Part shown: positions 8,127 to 17,700 of the stretch, piece after piece
Layout: each line of letters begins with the position of its first letter
How positions within the stretch are numbered: the first letter of the stretch is position 1
Source of the DNA: Opitutia bacterium
GTDB taxonomy: Bacteria > Verrucomicrobiota > Verrucomicrobiia > Opitutales > Opitutaceae
Direction of reading: 5' to 3'
NCBI GenBank assembly: GCA_947474365.1
Contig: CANJIU010000032.1
Location: 17,632 to 81,631, forward strand
Length of the DNA stretch: 64,000 nucleotides
Notes under the pieces: generated by a model
Database searches by the model: none
What the model saw: the letters and a program-made list of their open reading frames with translations, nothing else
What the model was told of the DNA's origin: nothing
Program-made: the position numbers and the translations under genes

Positions 8127-9602
8127 ATGGATCAGCTGTGGATTTTCCTGGGCCGCCTGCATCCGATCGCGGTGCACCTGCCGATCGGGATTTTTTTACT
8201 GCTCGCACTCGTTGAGCTGGCGGACCGGGTGGCTCCGCCGGCCCGCCTGGGCCCCGGATTACGGACCCTGGTGCTCTCGGTCGGCCTGGGCGCTGCACTG
8301 ACGGCGGCGCTGTGCGGGTGGTTGCTTGCGGCCGACGGCAGTTATGATGTCACGCTGCTCGACCGCCACCGGTGGCTCGGCCTCTCGTTTTCACTGCTCA
8401 CCGCGCTGCTGTTCGCCGTGCGGCGGTGGCCGCGACTCTACGCGTCCACGTTGTTCGCCACGATCATCCTGCTCGGCGCGGCGGGCCACATCGGCGGCGC
8501 CCTGACCCACGGGGAAAATTATCTTCGCCCCACGGTCGCGACGTCACGACGATCCGTGTCGCCGGATCCCATGCAGGCGCTGGTCTTCGAACACGTCGTT
8601 CAGCCCATTTTCGAACAACGCTGCATCGCCTGCCACGGCCCGACCAAGAGCAACGGTGATCTGCGCCTTGATTCTCACACCCAGCTCGCGAAGGGCGGAA
8701 AGACGGGCCCGGCGATCAAGGCCGGTGAGGCCGACGCAAGTTTGCTCGTTCGCCGCGCGCATCTTCCGCTCGACGCCAAGGGGCACATGCCGCCGCGTGG
8801 AAAGCCGCAGCTCACCGACGATGAGGTCGCGCTCCTGGTCTGGTGGATCGAAGCGGGTGCACCGGCCGGCAAACGCGTCGCCGAGCTCAGCCCGCCGCCC
8901 GCTATCGCAGAGCTTGTGGCGTCGTATCTCGGCGTGCCACGCCCGCCGCCTCCGGATCGGGCGGCAATGCTCGCGACTGCCGAGCGCCTGGAACGGAAGC
9001 TCGGCATCCTCATCCGTCCGCTCACGGCTGAAGGGCCCTGGCTGGCGGCCAACGCCCGGCTGCAATTCGCCCAGTTTGGCGACGCCGAGCTGGCCGAACT
9101 CGCACCGATCTCGGCCGCACTCCACTGGCTCGATCTGGGTGAAACCGCCGTAACGGACGCCGGGCTTGCGGCACTCGGCGCCATGAAGAACCTCCGCCGG
9201 CTCCAACTCGACCGCACCGCGCTGACGGACGCGGGGCTCACCCGGCTCTCGGGACTGACACAATTGGAGCTGCTCAATCTCCACACCACCCAGGTGACGG
9301 ATATCGGTCTCATGGCGCTGGGGGGGCTGCCGCGGCTGCGCACACTTTATCTCTGGAACACTCGCATGACACCCGAGGCCGTGGCGAAATTTGGCGCGCA
9401 GCAGACTAACCGACGTGCCATTGCGCGATGGGAGGCCGAGATCAGCGCCCTTGGCGCCCGAATCCGATCCGAGCAATTCTCCGCCAACTTCGGTGAAGCA
9501 CTCGCAAGCCCCCCCGCCATGCCCGGGCCGCCACCGCCCACCAAGCCGGTTCCGGCATCAAATTCATCCAAGGCCGCCCCAAAGGTCCGGCCTGACCTTT
9601 AG
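8127..9602 (+). CDS. DUF2231-PSCyt1-leucine-rich-repeat membrane protein
   Basis: A 491-residue fusion. Residues 1-130 hold about four membrane segments of the DUF2231 type with histidines at 12, 16, 121 and 128 that could ligate a b-type heme (inference). A PSCyt1 cytochrome region follows with CIACH at 166-170. Residues about 320-430 contain at least three leucine-rich repeats of the 'L..L.L..T.vTD.GL..L' type, and the tail is Pro-rich. It starts three bases after the DUF1501 stop and closes unit 1. It is a natural candidate for the inner-membrane anchor or electron acceptor of the soluble PSCyt/DUF1501 proteins, with the LRR as a docking surface. Domain calls are firm; the role is inferred. 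Confidence 0.85.
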   Translation: MDQLWIFLGRLHPIAVHLPIGIFLLLALVELADRVAPPARLGPGLRTLVLSVGLGAALTAALCGWLLAADGSYDVTLLDRHRWLGLSFSLLTALLFAVRRWPRLYASTLFATIILLGAAGHIGGALTHGENYLRPTVATSRRSVSPDPMQALVFEHVVQPIFEQRCIACHGPTKSNGDLRLDSHTQLAKGGKTGPAIKAGEADASLLVRRAHLPLDAKGHMPPRGKPQLTDDEVALLVWWIEAGAPAGKRVAELSPPPAIAELVASYLGVPRPPPPDRAAMLATAERLERKLGILIRPLTAEGPWLAANARLQFAQFGDAELAELAPISAALHWLDLGETAVTDAGLAALGAMKNLRRLQLDRTALTDAGLTRLSGLTQLELLNLHTTQVTDIGLMALGGLPRLRTLYLWNTRMTPEAVAKFGAQQTNRRAIARWEAEISALGARIRSEQFSANFGEALASPPAMPGPPPPTKPVPASNSSKAAPKVRPDL

Positions 9603-9672
9603 ATGCGGTCCGCCTCCGGCCGCGGAAGTCACCTGCGAGACCTGTCCCAACCCACCGCCACGGGAGGAAAAT

Positions 9673-9727
9673 CCTGAGTCCGGGCGCTGAGGTTTTGCAG
9701 TGACGGCATTCCCCTTTGTGGTAGCGT
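9673..9727 (+). promoter_or_regulatory. Promoter/operator block B (shared motif)
   Basis: CCTGAG at 9673-9678, GCGC at 9684-9687 region, CAGTGACG with the -35-like GTGACG at 9700-9705, a 16-bp spacer and a weak -10 TAGCGT at 9722-9727. Spacings are identical to blocks A and C. The dyad arms here are CTGAGT and TTGCAG, so symmetry is weaker. It lies about 85 bp upstream of the sulfatase start and inside the only sizable gap on this side of the gene. Confidence 0.5.
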
Positions 9728-9811
9728 CATGGTTGGAAAATCGGTCGCCGTGTCGTCACCGGCCTGCCCTTGGACCGCGGAACGTACCCCTACCGTCAGT
9801 AAAACCCTTTC

Positions 9812-11284
9812 ATGACACCTTCCCACGCAGGACGAAAACAATCGCGCCCGTTGCCTCATTTTTTCCGCCTGGGTCTGTTGGTCGTTTTGATCGCCGGCGC
9901 ACAGTCCGCCGGCGGCGCCGAGGCGACGCCACCGAACATCGTGGTCATCCTCACCGACGATCAGGGCTACGGGGACGTCGGCGTGTACGGGGCGAAGGGC
10001 TTTGCGACGCCACGGCTCGACCGCATGGCGAAGGAAGGAATGAAATTCACCCAATTTTACGCGGGCGCCGCCGCCTGCTCCGCGTCGCGCGCGTCACTGC
10101 TCACGGGTTGCTATGCGCAGCGGATCAGCATTCCCGCGGTGATTGGGGACAAGAGCGGCGTCGGGCTGCATGCCTCCGAGATCACGATCGCCGGCATGCT
10201 GAAAGCACGGGGCTATGCCACCGCCATCGTGGGAAAATGGCATCTGGGCCAGCATCCTTCGATGCTGCCGTTGCGGCGCGGGTTCGACGAGTTCCTCGGC
10301 ACGCCGTATTCGAACGACACGGGGCCTGACATGAGCGAGGCGGCCCGGATCTCCGGGCGGACGGGCCTCCCGATGTACGAGGGAGAAAAGGTCATCGAGA
10401 CCAATCCCGATCAGCGGTATCTGACGCGGCGTTACACGGAGCGCGCGGTCGACTTCATCGCCCGGAACAAGCAGCGGCCGTTCTTTCTCTATCTTGCGCA
10501 CAACATGCCGCACACGCCGCTGTTCGTCAGCGAACGCTTCAAGGGCACGACCGCGCGCGGCCTCTATGGGGATGTGATCGCGGAGATCGACTGGTCGGTG
10601 GGCCAGGTCCTGGATGCGTTGCGGGAAAATGGTCTCGATGAGCGGACGCTGGTCGTGTTTACGTCGGACAACGGACCGTGGCGTATTTTTGGCGACCACG
10701 GTGGGTCGGCGGAGCCCCTTCGCGGCGGGAAGAAGCAGACGTTTGATGGCGGCATGCGTGTGCCCTGCCTCATGCGCTGGCCGGGGCACATCCCGGCCGG
10801 AGGCAGCTGCAACGAGCTGGTGGCCAGTTTCGATCTCCTGCCGACGATTGCAAAACTCACCGGCGGCGCCTTGCCGGAGCGGCGCATCGACGGCTTGGAC
10901 ATCAGCCCGCTGATCCTCGGCCGTGACGGCGCGAAATCGCCGCACGCGTGTTTTTATTTTTACTGGCAGCGCGAACTCCGCGCCGTGCGGCAGGGGAAAT
11001 GGAAGCTGCAGTTCCCCCACGTTGACCGCGAGACGCCGGATCCAAAGCAGTCCGGCAACGGTGGTCGTCGCGGCGGCACGATGAGCGTCGAACAGCCGAT
11101 GGCCCTCTACAACCTCGACGACGACGTGCACGAAGCCACCGACGTGGCCCCGGCGTTCCCGCAAGTCGTCGCAACCCTGACCGCCTTCGCCGATTTGGCG
11201 CGAAAGGATCTGGGTGACAGCCTGCAGAACAAAGAGGGGGAAAACGTCCGGCCCTCTGCGGTGATCAAGTCGGCAACCAAGTAG
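9812..11284 (+). CDS. Type I sulfatase (arylsulfatase family), exported
   Basis: A 490-residue formylglycine sulfatase. A signal peptide (about 1-33, ending near SAGGAEA) precedes the metal-binding 'LTDDQGYGD' block. The activation signature C-S-A-S-R at 89-93, continuing ASLLTG, matches C-x-[PA]-x-R, so the Cys would be converted to formylglycine by a sulfatase-maturing enzyme not encoded in the window. 'GKWHLG' and 'TSDNGPW' supply further active-site residues. It releases sulfate from an esterified substrate, probably a polysaccharide given the adjoining receptor. It heads unit 2, and the receptor gene begins 86 bp downstream. The stop codon lies inside a small triplicated repeat. Confidence 0.93.
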   Translation: MTPSHAGRKQSRPLPHFFRLGLLVVLIAGAQSAGGAEATPPNIVVILTDDQGYGDVGVYGAKGFATPRLDRMAKEGMKFTQFYAGAAACSASRASLLTGCYAQRISIPAVIGDKSGVGLHASEITIAGMLKARGYATAIVGKWHLGQHPSMLPLRRGFDEFLGTPYSNDTGPDMSEAARISGRTGLPMYEGEKVIETNPDQRYLTRRYTERAVDFIARNKQRPFFLYLAHNMPHTPLFVSERFKGTTARGLYGDVIAEIDWSVGQVLDALRENGLDERTLVVFTSDNGPWRIFGDHGGSAEPLRGGKKQTFDGGMRVPCLMRWPGHIPAGGSCNELVASFDLLPTIAKLTGGALPERRIDGLDISPLILGRDGAKSPHACFYFYWQRELRAVRQGKWKLQFPHVDRETPDPKQSGNGGRRGGTMSVEQPMALYNLDDDVHEATDVAPAFPQVVATLTAFADLARKDLGDSLQNKEGENVRPSAVIKSATK

Positions 11285-11312
11285 GGGGCAACCCAGTAGG
11301 GCAGCCAAATAG
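11272..11312 (+). repeat. Three imperfect 13-bp direct repeats over the sulfatase stop codon
   Basis: Units ggcaaccaagtag (11272-11284), ggcaacccagtag (11287-11299) and ggcagccaaatag (11300-11312). The first unit ends in the sulfatase TAG stop, and each unit repeats a TAG. This looks like local slippage or amplification at the gene end. Confidence 0.6.
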
Positions 11313-11471
11313 GGACAGGCGAAAATCGCCCACTTCCGAATCTCCGCCCCAGACAGCTTTCCTTATCCCCATGAAATTCCCCACCCTCCCGATCCGAGTC
11401 GCGTTTATCAACCTGTCCCTTCTCGCGGCATCCCAACCGACCCGAGTCGCGGTTATCAACCTGTCCCTTCT
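11311..11471. repeat. REP/MITE-like repeats encoding the receptor's leader
   Basis: A 30-bp direct repeat occurs at 11394-11423 and 11442-11471 with 29 of 30 bases identical and a 48-bp period, so it stays in frame. AGGGACAGG at 11311-11319 is the exact inverse of CCTGTCCCT inside both copies (11412-11420 and 11460-11468), giving a roughly 110-bp unit with 9-bp terminal inverted repeats. The translated repeats supply the hydrophobic part of the following receptor's leader. A mobile or palindromic repeat origin is inferred from the structure. Confidence 0.6.
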
Positions 11472-14400
11472 GCTGGTCCAGCCCACGGGCAATGCCGCGG
11501 ACGCCTCCGTCCGCCCAGCGTCGCAAGCGGCCGGCTCCATCGCGGGGCGCGTGCAAAATGTCGCGACTGGCCAGTATCTCAACAACGTGCGCGTCGCCGT
11601 GAAGGACACCGATCTGGCGGCGTTTACGGACCAGACCGGCACCTACCGACTTTCTGGCGTGCCGAGCGGACCCGTGGTCATGGAGGTCTTCTTTACCGGC
11701 CTGGACGCCCAGCAGGTGCCCGTCACGGTTCGGGCCGGCGAAACGCTGAATCAGGATTTCAATCTCACGAGTGCGGCGCGGTACGGCGCGGATGCTTCGG
11801 GTACGGTGAAGCTCGATTCGTTCGTCGTCGCCACCTCGCGCGAGACCGACGGCACGGCCATCGCGATCAACGAGCAGCGCTTTTCCGCCAACATCAAGAA
11901 CGTGGTCGCGGCGGATGCGATGGGCGACATCATGGACGGCAACGTCGGCGAGTTCCTGAAGTTCATGCCCGGGATCACGGCGGAGTATGACCGGGATTCG
12001 GGTGGTTCGGTCTCTTCAGTCTCGGTGCGAGGATTTCCGACCACGATGGCGGTCGTATCGGGTGATGGATTGCAGATGGCCAGCACCGGAAACACGGTGG
12101 GGACGTCGCGGGTGTTCCAGTTCACCCAGGTGTCGATCAACAACATTTCGCGGCTGGAGGTGACCAAGGTGCCGACACCCTCGAACCCGGCCGACTCGAT
12201 GGCGGGCTCGATCGACATGGTGAGCAAGAGCGCCTTTGAGCGGAAGAGCGCCCAATTGCGCTATTCGTTCGGCGTGTCGGGCAACCCCAAGACGATGAGT
12301 CTGCAGAAGGTGCCGCACATCACCGATGAACGCCTGTACAAGGTGCTGCCGAGTTTCACGTTTGATTACACCCTGCCGGTGACGAAAAATTTCGGCCTCG
12401 TGCTGACGGGCCAGAGCCAGAACCGGTTCATCGAGATGGAGTGGGTGCCGCGCACGTTCAACGCCACCGCGGCGGGCACCGGCGCCACGTTCGCCCGGCC
12501 GTACCTGCAATCCTTCCAACTCATCGGGGTGCCGCGGCGGAACGAGCGCAACGCCGCCGGGATCAAGGCGGACTGGCGGGTCACGCCGAACGGAGTGCTT
12601 TCCTTCAATGTCGAGCGCACCCGCTGGGTTTCCGAACGCGCCAACGTCTCCATCACCCTCTCGCCCGGTACGAACGCTGTCCCCACCGTCGCCGGCGGCG
12701 TGCCGCTAACCTTTGGAGAGGATTTCGTGTCCGGGGCGACCGGGCGCGGGTCGATCAACCTGGCCAACGGCGGCGCCGGCGTCCACCTGCCGCTCGACAC
12801 GAAGGTGGCGAGCGTGCGCTACCGCCACGACGACGGCAACTGGCGGGTGGTGGCCGCGCTCGGCGGCTCGAATTCAGCCGGCGGATACAATGACGTCCGC
12901 TACGGGCGTTTCCGCAGCCTCGACATTGTCAGCCGCGCGCCGGTGCGGGTGAACTTTGCGAAAATCGACGATGTGCGGCCGCAATCGATCCAGGTTTTCG
13001 ACGCCAACGGACGGGAATTCGATCTCAACAATTTCGACAACTACCAGCTGAACGGCGCCACCTCGCAGCAGCGCATGGTGGTGGACCGCCTGACCAATGC
13101 CCGGCTGGATGTGCGCAAGAGCCTGCCGGCGCTGCCGTTTCCCGCCGCGGTTCAGGTCGGCGGGTTGCGTCGGGTGCAGGTGCGCGACGCACGCCGGGAA
13201 AACGTCTCCTGGACCTACAACGGCCCGGACGGGAATCCCGCCACGCCGGACGCACCCACGCCGTATCGGATGGTAAACTACGTCAACCAGGAGGAGAATT
13301 TCGGTTTCCGCAACATGCCATGGGTGTCGACCTTCAAGGCGTGGCAGGCCTATGAGGCGAATCCGGCGCTGTTCAGCAAGACCCCGGCCCAGCAGACGGC
13401 GGAGGAGCTTTTCCGCGTGAACAATTCCGAATGGCTGCGGGAGGCCGTCTCGGCCGGCTACGCCCAGACCGAGTTCAGCCTTTTTCACCATCGGCTCAAG
13501 GTGCTGACCGGCGTGCGCTACGAAAAAACCGACGCGAACGGCCAGGGGGTCCGCTACGATCCCAACGCGGCCTTTGCCCGCGGCCCGGACGGGAACTTCA
13601 CCCACACGGCTGCGGGGGTGAAGATTCGGAAGCCGGAGGCGGGCGCCGCGGGATCGTTGCAGGAACTGGCCGTTACGCGGCAGGAGCGCGGTTTCAAGGC
13701 GTCGAATTCCTACGACGGCACTTATCCGAGCGTGCATCTCACGTATCAGATCCGGGAGAACCTGCTGGCGCGCGCGGCGTACGCGAAGACGTATGGCCGG
13801 CCCGACTTCGTGAACATCGTGCCGAACGCGACGATCGATGAGACCGATTTCAACGACAACATTCCCGATCCCGGCGGCATCCCCGGCCGGATTACCAGCC
13901 GCAACACCGGACTGCGGCCGTGGACGGCGGACAATTTTGACCTGTCCCTCGAATACTACACGGAGCAGGGCGGGCTGCTCAGTGCCGGAGTGTTTCGCAA
14001 GGACATCCGGGATTTTTTCGGCGCCGCGGTGAAAATCGCGACGGCGGCCGACCTTGAGTTGCTCGGGCTGGATCCGCGCTATTTGGGCTGGCAGGTATCG
14101 ACCACGTTCAATCAGCCGGGGACGGCGCGGGTCAGCGGAGTGGAGTTCAACGTCCGGCAGTCGTTGCGGGCGCTCGGCGGTTGGGGAAAGCATTTCCAAG
14201 CCTTTGCCAATGCCACCAAGCTCACGTTGGCGGGCGACCGGGACACTGATTTTAGCGGCTTCATCCCGAAGAGTGCCAACTGGGGCGTCGATTTCAGCCG
14301 AAAGCCCTTCACGGTGATGCTCAAGTGGAATCATCGGGGCCTGCAGCGGCTGGCGCGGGTCGCCGCTCTGGGGGCGGACGCCTATGAGTATTCCAAGTCG

Positions 14401-14592
14401 CGCACCCGCCTCGATGTAAACATCGACTACCAGCTCCGACCGAATCTGTTCCTGTACCTGAGCGGCCAGAATGTCTTTGACGTACCAGAAACCCTGTTAC
14501 GCTACGGGTCGGAGACACCCGGCTACGCGAGGGTTTCACAGGTGCTGACGACCGGCGTGCAGTTGAGTTTTGGCGTGAAGGGTTCCTTCTGA
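11371..14592 (+). CDS. TonB-dependent receptor with N-terminal carboxypeptidase-regulatory-like domain
   Basis: A 1073-residue receptor. After an unusual leader built from a repeated 10-residue unit (RVAFINLSLL, then RVAVINLSLL), a CarboxypepD_reg-like beta-sandwich runs over about 50-125 ('GRVQNVATG' and 'FFTGLDAQ'). A plug with 'VGEFLKFMPGI' and 'VRGFP' follows at about 145-290, and a long barrel ends in Phe ('GVKGSF'). It is clearly a paralogue of the receptor at 51765-54935: the regulatory domain and the 'VGEFLKF' plug block match closely. It is paired with the upstream sulfatase, implying uptake of an oligomer that is desulfated. Export relies on a leader with weak n-region charge, which deserves testing. 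Confidence 0.92.
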   Translation: MKFPTLPIRVAFINLSLLAASQPTRVAVINLSLLLVQPTGNAADASVRPASQAAGSIAGRVQNVATGQYLNNVRVAVKDTDLAAFTDQTGTYRLSGVPSGPVVMEVFFTGLDAQQVPVTVRAGETLNQDFNLTSAARYGADASGTVKLDSFVVATSRETDGTAIAINEQRFSANIKNVVAADAMGDIMDGNVGEFLKFMPGITAEYDRDSGGSVSSVSVRGFPTTMAVVSGDGLQMASTGNTVGTSRVFQFTQVSINNISRLEVTKVPTPSNPADSMAGSIDMVSKSAFERKSAQLRYSFGVSGNPKTMSLQKVPHITDERLYKVLPSFTFDYTLPVTKNFGLVLTGQSQNRFIEMEWVPRTFNATAAGTGATFARPYLQSFQLIGVPRRNERNAAGIKADWRVTPNGVLSFNVERTRWVSERANVSITLSPGTNAVPTVAGGVPLTFGEDFVSGATGRGSINLANGGAGVHLPLDTKVASVRYRHDDGNWRVVAALGGSNSAGGYNDVRYGRFRSLDIVSRAPVRVNFAKIDDVRPQSIQVFDANGREFDLNNFDNYQLNGATSQQRMVVDRLTNARLDVRKSLPALPFPAAVQVGGLRRVQVRDARRENVSWTYNGPDGNPATPDAPTPYRMVNYVNQEENFGFRNMPWVSTFKAWQAYEANPALFSKTPAQQTAEELFRVNNSEWLREAVSAGYAQTEFSLFHHRLKVLTGVRYEKTDANGQGVRYDPNAAFARGPDGNFTHTAAGVKIRKPEAGAAGSLQELAVTRQERGFKASNSYDGTYPSVHLTYQIRENLLARAAYAKTYGRPDFVNIVPNATIDETDFNDNIPDPGGIPGRITSRNTGLRPWTADNFDLSLEYYTEQGGLLSAGVFRKDIRDFFGAAVKIATAADLELLGLDPRYLGWQVSTTFNQPGTARVSGVEFNVRQSLRALGGWGKHFQAFANATKLTLAGDRDTDFSGFIPKSANWGVDFSRKPFTVMLKWNHRGLQRLARVAALGADAYEYSKSRTRLDVNIDYQLRPNLFLYLSGQNVFDVPETLLRYGSETPGYARVSQVLTTGVQLSFGVKGSF

Positions 14593-14646
14593 ACCGACGT
14601 CGCGCCCGCGCGGCCATCCGGCGCCCGCGGGACCGGTGACGAAATT

Positions 14647-14701
14647 CCTGAGGTCCGGCGCATCAAAACCGCAGTGACGGCCCCGTCGGAGTCGCTATGA
14701 T
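14647..14701 (+). promoter_or_regulatory. Promoter/operator block C (shared motif)
   Basis: CCTGAG at 14647-14652, GTGACG at 14674-14679, a 16-bp spacer and TATGAT at 14696-14701. The dyad arms are CTGAGG and CCGCAG, one mismatch from symmetric. Spacings equal those of blocks A and B. Because the -10 covers 14696-14701, transcription should start near 14708, so the receptor's start codon must lie further downstream. Confidence 0.6.
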
Positions 14702-14780
14702 GCGGGCGACACGGATGATTTCCCACGGGAGAATCTCGTCTCACCCACCGCCTGTGCAGGCAAATATCGTACATTTCAAC

Positions 14781-17700
14781 GTGAACCCTTCCGCCGACCG
14801 CTTGCACCGATCGCGGGGCGCGCCACTACGCCGCGCGCGGACGCTCCTTGTCACGGCCTTGATTTCCGCCGCCCCGGCCGCCTTTGCCCAGAGCGACTCC
14901 ACTGCGGGCGCCACCGGGGACAGCGCGGCCACACTCAATCCCTTCGTCGTCAACGTGGACAAGGACCACGGTTTCGTTGCCGCCAGTTCCCTCGCAGGTG
15001 GAAGGTTGGCCGGAAACCTGCGCGATACGCCGGTGGCGTACTCGGTACTGACGCGTGATTTCATCGAGGCGCTCCAGCTCACGGACGTCACGGAGATGAC
15101 CCGGTGGTTCACCAATGCCGTCGACCTTCCCGACAACAATTCCTCCTACGACACCGGCACCAGTGTCCGGCTCTCCGCCCGCGGCGTGACCAGCGAACTG
15201 CAGCGGGACTTCTTCCCGGTCAGCTTTAATTTCGACAGCTACAACGTCGAGCGCCTCGACTTGGCGCGGGGCCCCAACGCGATCCTTTTCGGCGCGGGCG
15301 GGGCGGGCGGTACGATCAACAGCGTCACCAAGCGGGCGCGGACGGACCGGAGTCTCTTCGAACTGCGCTCGGCTTACGCCTCCTGGTCGAACCTGCGCAG
15401 CACTCTGGACTACAACCAACCGCTGGGGGCCGGCCTGGCCCTGCGCCTCAACGCCCTCTATCAGGATCGCGCGGGCTGGCGGGACAACGAAACCGAGCGC
15501 CGCCAGGGCGTCACGCTCGCCGCCACGTGGAAGGTGAGCCGCAACATGGAGATTCGCGCGGAGGCCGAGCGGGGCCGGATGGACAAGGCGGTGGTCGTCA
15601 CAACCTATCGCGACCAGTTGAGCGCCTGGGACGGCACCACGGTCTTCAACGCCCGGAGCGCGGCCCCCAGCAACACCACCGGCCTTTCTCCCTATGGAGT
15701 CATGGTCATTTTCACTCCGAGCAACGGCCTGGACACCCTCTACAACTATCAGGGCTGGGCCTTCACCCGCGGGGGAAACGTGTCGGCCACGTTTCCTGCG
15801 GGAGGAACCCTGGTCGTCGGCCCGGCGGCCAACATCGCCGACGCGCCCATCAACTACGGGCTCAACGTGCCGGCCAACCTCTACGCCAACGCCATCCGCG
15901 GATCCAATTTTCGCGTGCCGCCGCGGGAGTTCTCACTCTACCCGGACGCCCCGACGTTCGGCGTCACCAACAGCAACGCCACGCTCTCGCTGACGCAGCG
16001 GTTCGGAGACAGCTTCTTCGTCGAGGCGGCCGGGAATGTCGGAAAAGAAGACACCTACTCTGACATCGGCATCAGCCGCCAGATGTCCCGGATCTACATC
16101 GACGCGAATTCGGTTTTGCCCAGCGGGCGCCCCAATCCGAATTTCAAGGAGCCGTTCACCGAGGCGAACAGCTGGCCCTATTTCCAGATGCGCACCCGCC
16201 GCAATGTGCGGGGAGCCGCGGGCTACCGGCTGGATGGCACCCGCTGGGGCGACTTCGGTTTCAATGTGCTCGCCGGGCTCTCGGCGGAGAAATTCGACCG
16301 CAATGCCTACCACTATGTGCTGAAGGCCAATGCCGATCCCAGGCTGTGGCCGACGGAATTGCCGATCAACTATCGCTACTACCTTTACACGGATCAGGAG
16401 CGGCCCTTCGCCAAGCCGGACAGCTGGAACTATGTGAACCCGATCACCAATTCGACCGGCCGCGTGGCGGCGGGCAACGTCCGGGACTATCAGAACACGG
16501 CGTTCAATCAGCTCAACGAAAACGACTATCGCTATGTGCAGACCGCGGTGAATGCGAAGCTGCTGCAGGGGAAACTCCACCTGCTGGCCGCTGCCCGCCG
16601 TGACCAGTTTGAGACCCATCAGGAGTCGATCGTCCTGCAGTTCGACAATCCGGCGAATTGGGATGGCGTGACGCGAAACCTGAAACCGGCTGCCCCGGCT
16701 GATTGGTCGGCGCTCACCTATCAGACTCGCGCTGCCAACGGGACGCCGTTTGGCGGCGCGCTGCCCGCCGACACGCGGCCCCGCATTGGCAGCGGACTCA
16801 GCAGTGGTCAGCGCGATCCCCTGTATGCGAACGATCGGTTTCGCGACGACTATTCGCCACCGGACCAGAAGGGAACGGTCAACACGGTGAGCCTGGGCGG
16901 CGTCTACCACGTGCATCCGCGGCTCAGCGCCTTCGCCAACTATGCGCAGTCGTTCACGCCGCCCAGTGTGGCGCTCCGAATCGACGGTTCCCTCTTTGTG
17001 CCGACGGCCTCCCGGGGCTGGGACTACGGGCTCCGCTTCGCGTCCACCAACGGCGAAATTGTCGCCAACCTCACCCGCTACGCGGGCCGGCAGGACAATC
17101 GCTCCATCACCAGCACGCCGTTTTCCCAGGCCTTCGTGCAGATCATCCAGGCCAACGCCCTGAACGACCTGACGCCGGGTGGATTGAACTCCCGGGGCCT
17201 GCAGCTCGTTCCCACCGGCTATGTCGACACCGCCGCGGTGAAGACCGAGGGCTGGGAGCTGGAGATCACCGCCAACCTCAATCGAAACTGGCGCCTGATG
17301 CTCAACGGCGCTCTCCCGCGGGCGTTCCAGGAAAATCCCAACCGGGAGACGATCGCGTACTACGCCAAGAATGAGGCCGTCCTGAAGCAAATCGTCACCG
17401 ATGCCGGTGGCACGATCAACGCCAACAATGTCGCGACCTTTAACGCTGTTATTCCACCAGGACAATCTGCGTCCGAAGGACCCAATGCGGTGGCGGCGTG
17501 GAACACGGTGCAGCAGGGATTCGCCTCCCTCGCTTCCGGTCAGAAGCTGAACCGCGTGACGGAAAGCAGCATGAATCTTTTCACCGACTACAGCTTTCGG
17601 GACGGACGGCTGAGGGGCATCCGGCTGGGCGGCGGAGTGAACTACCGCGGACGTGAGGTCATCGGCTCACGCGGGGCGGAGACTGTCCGCAATCCGGCGA

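Noticed and set aside
12874..14334. 486-codon minus-strand frame within the receptor at 11371
   Set aside because: Same artefact; Arg/Pro/Val-rich composition with no recognisable domain.
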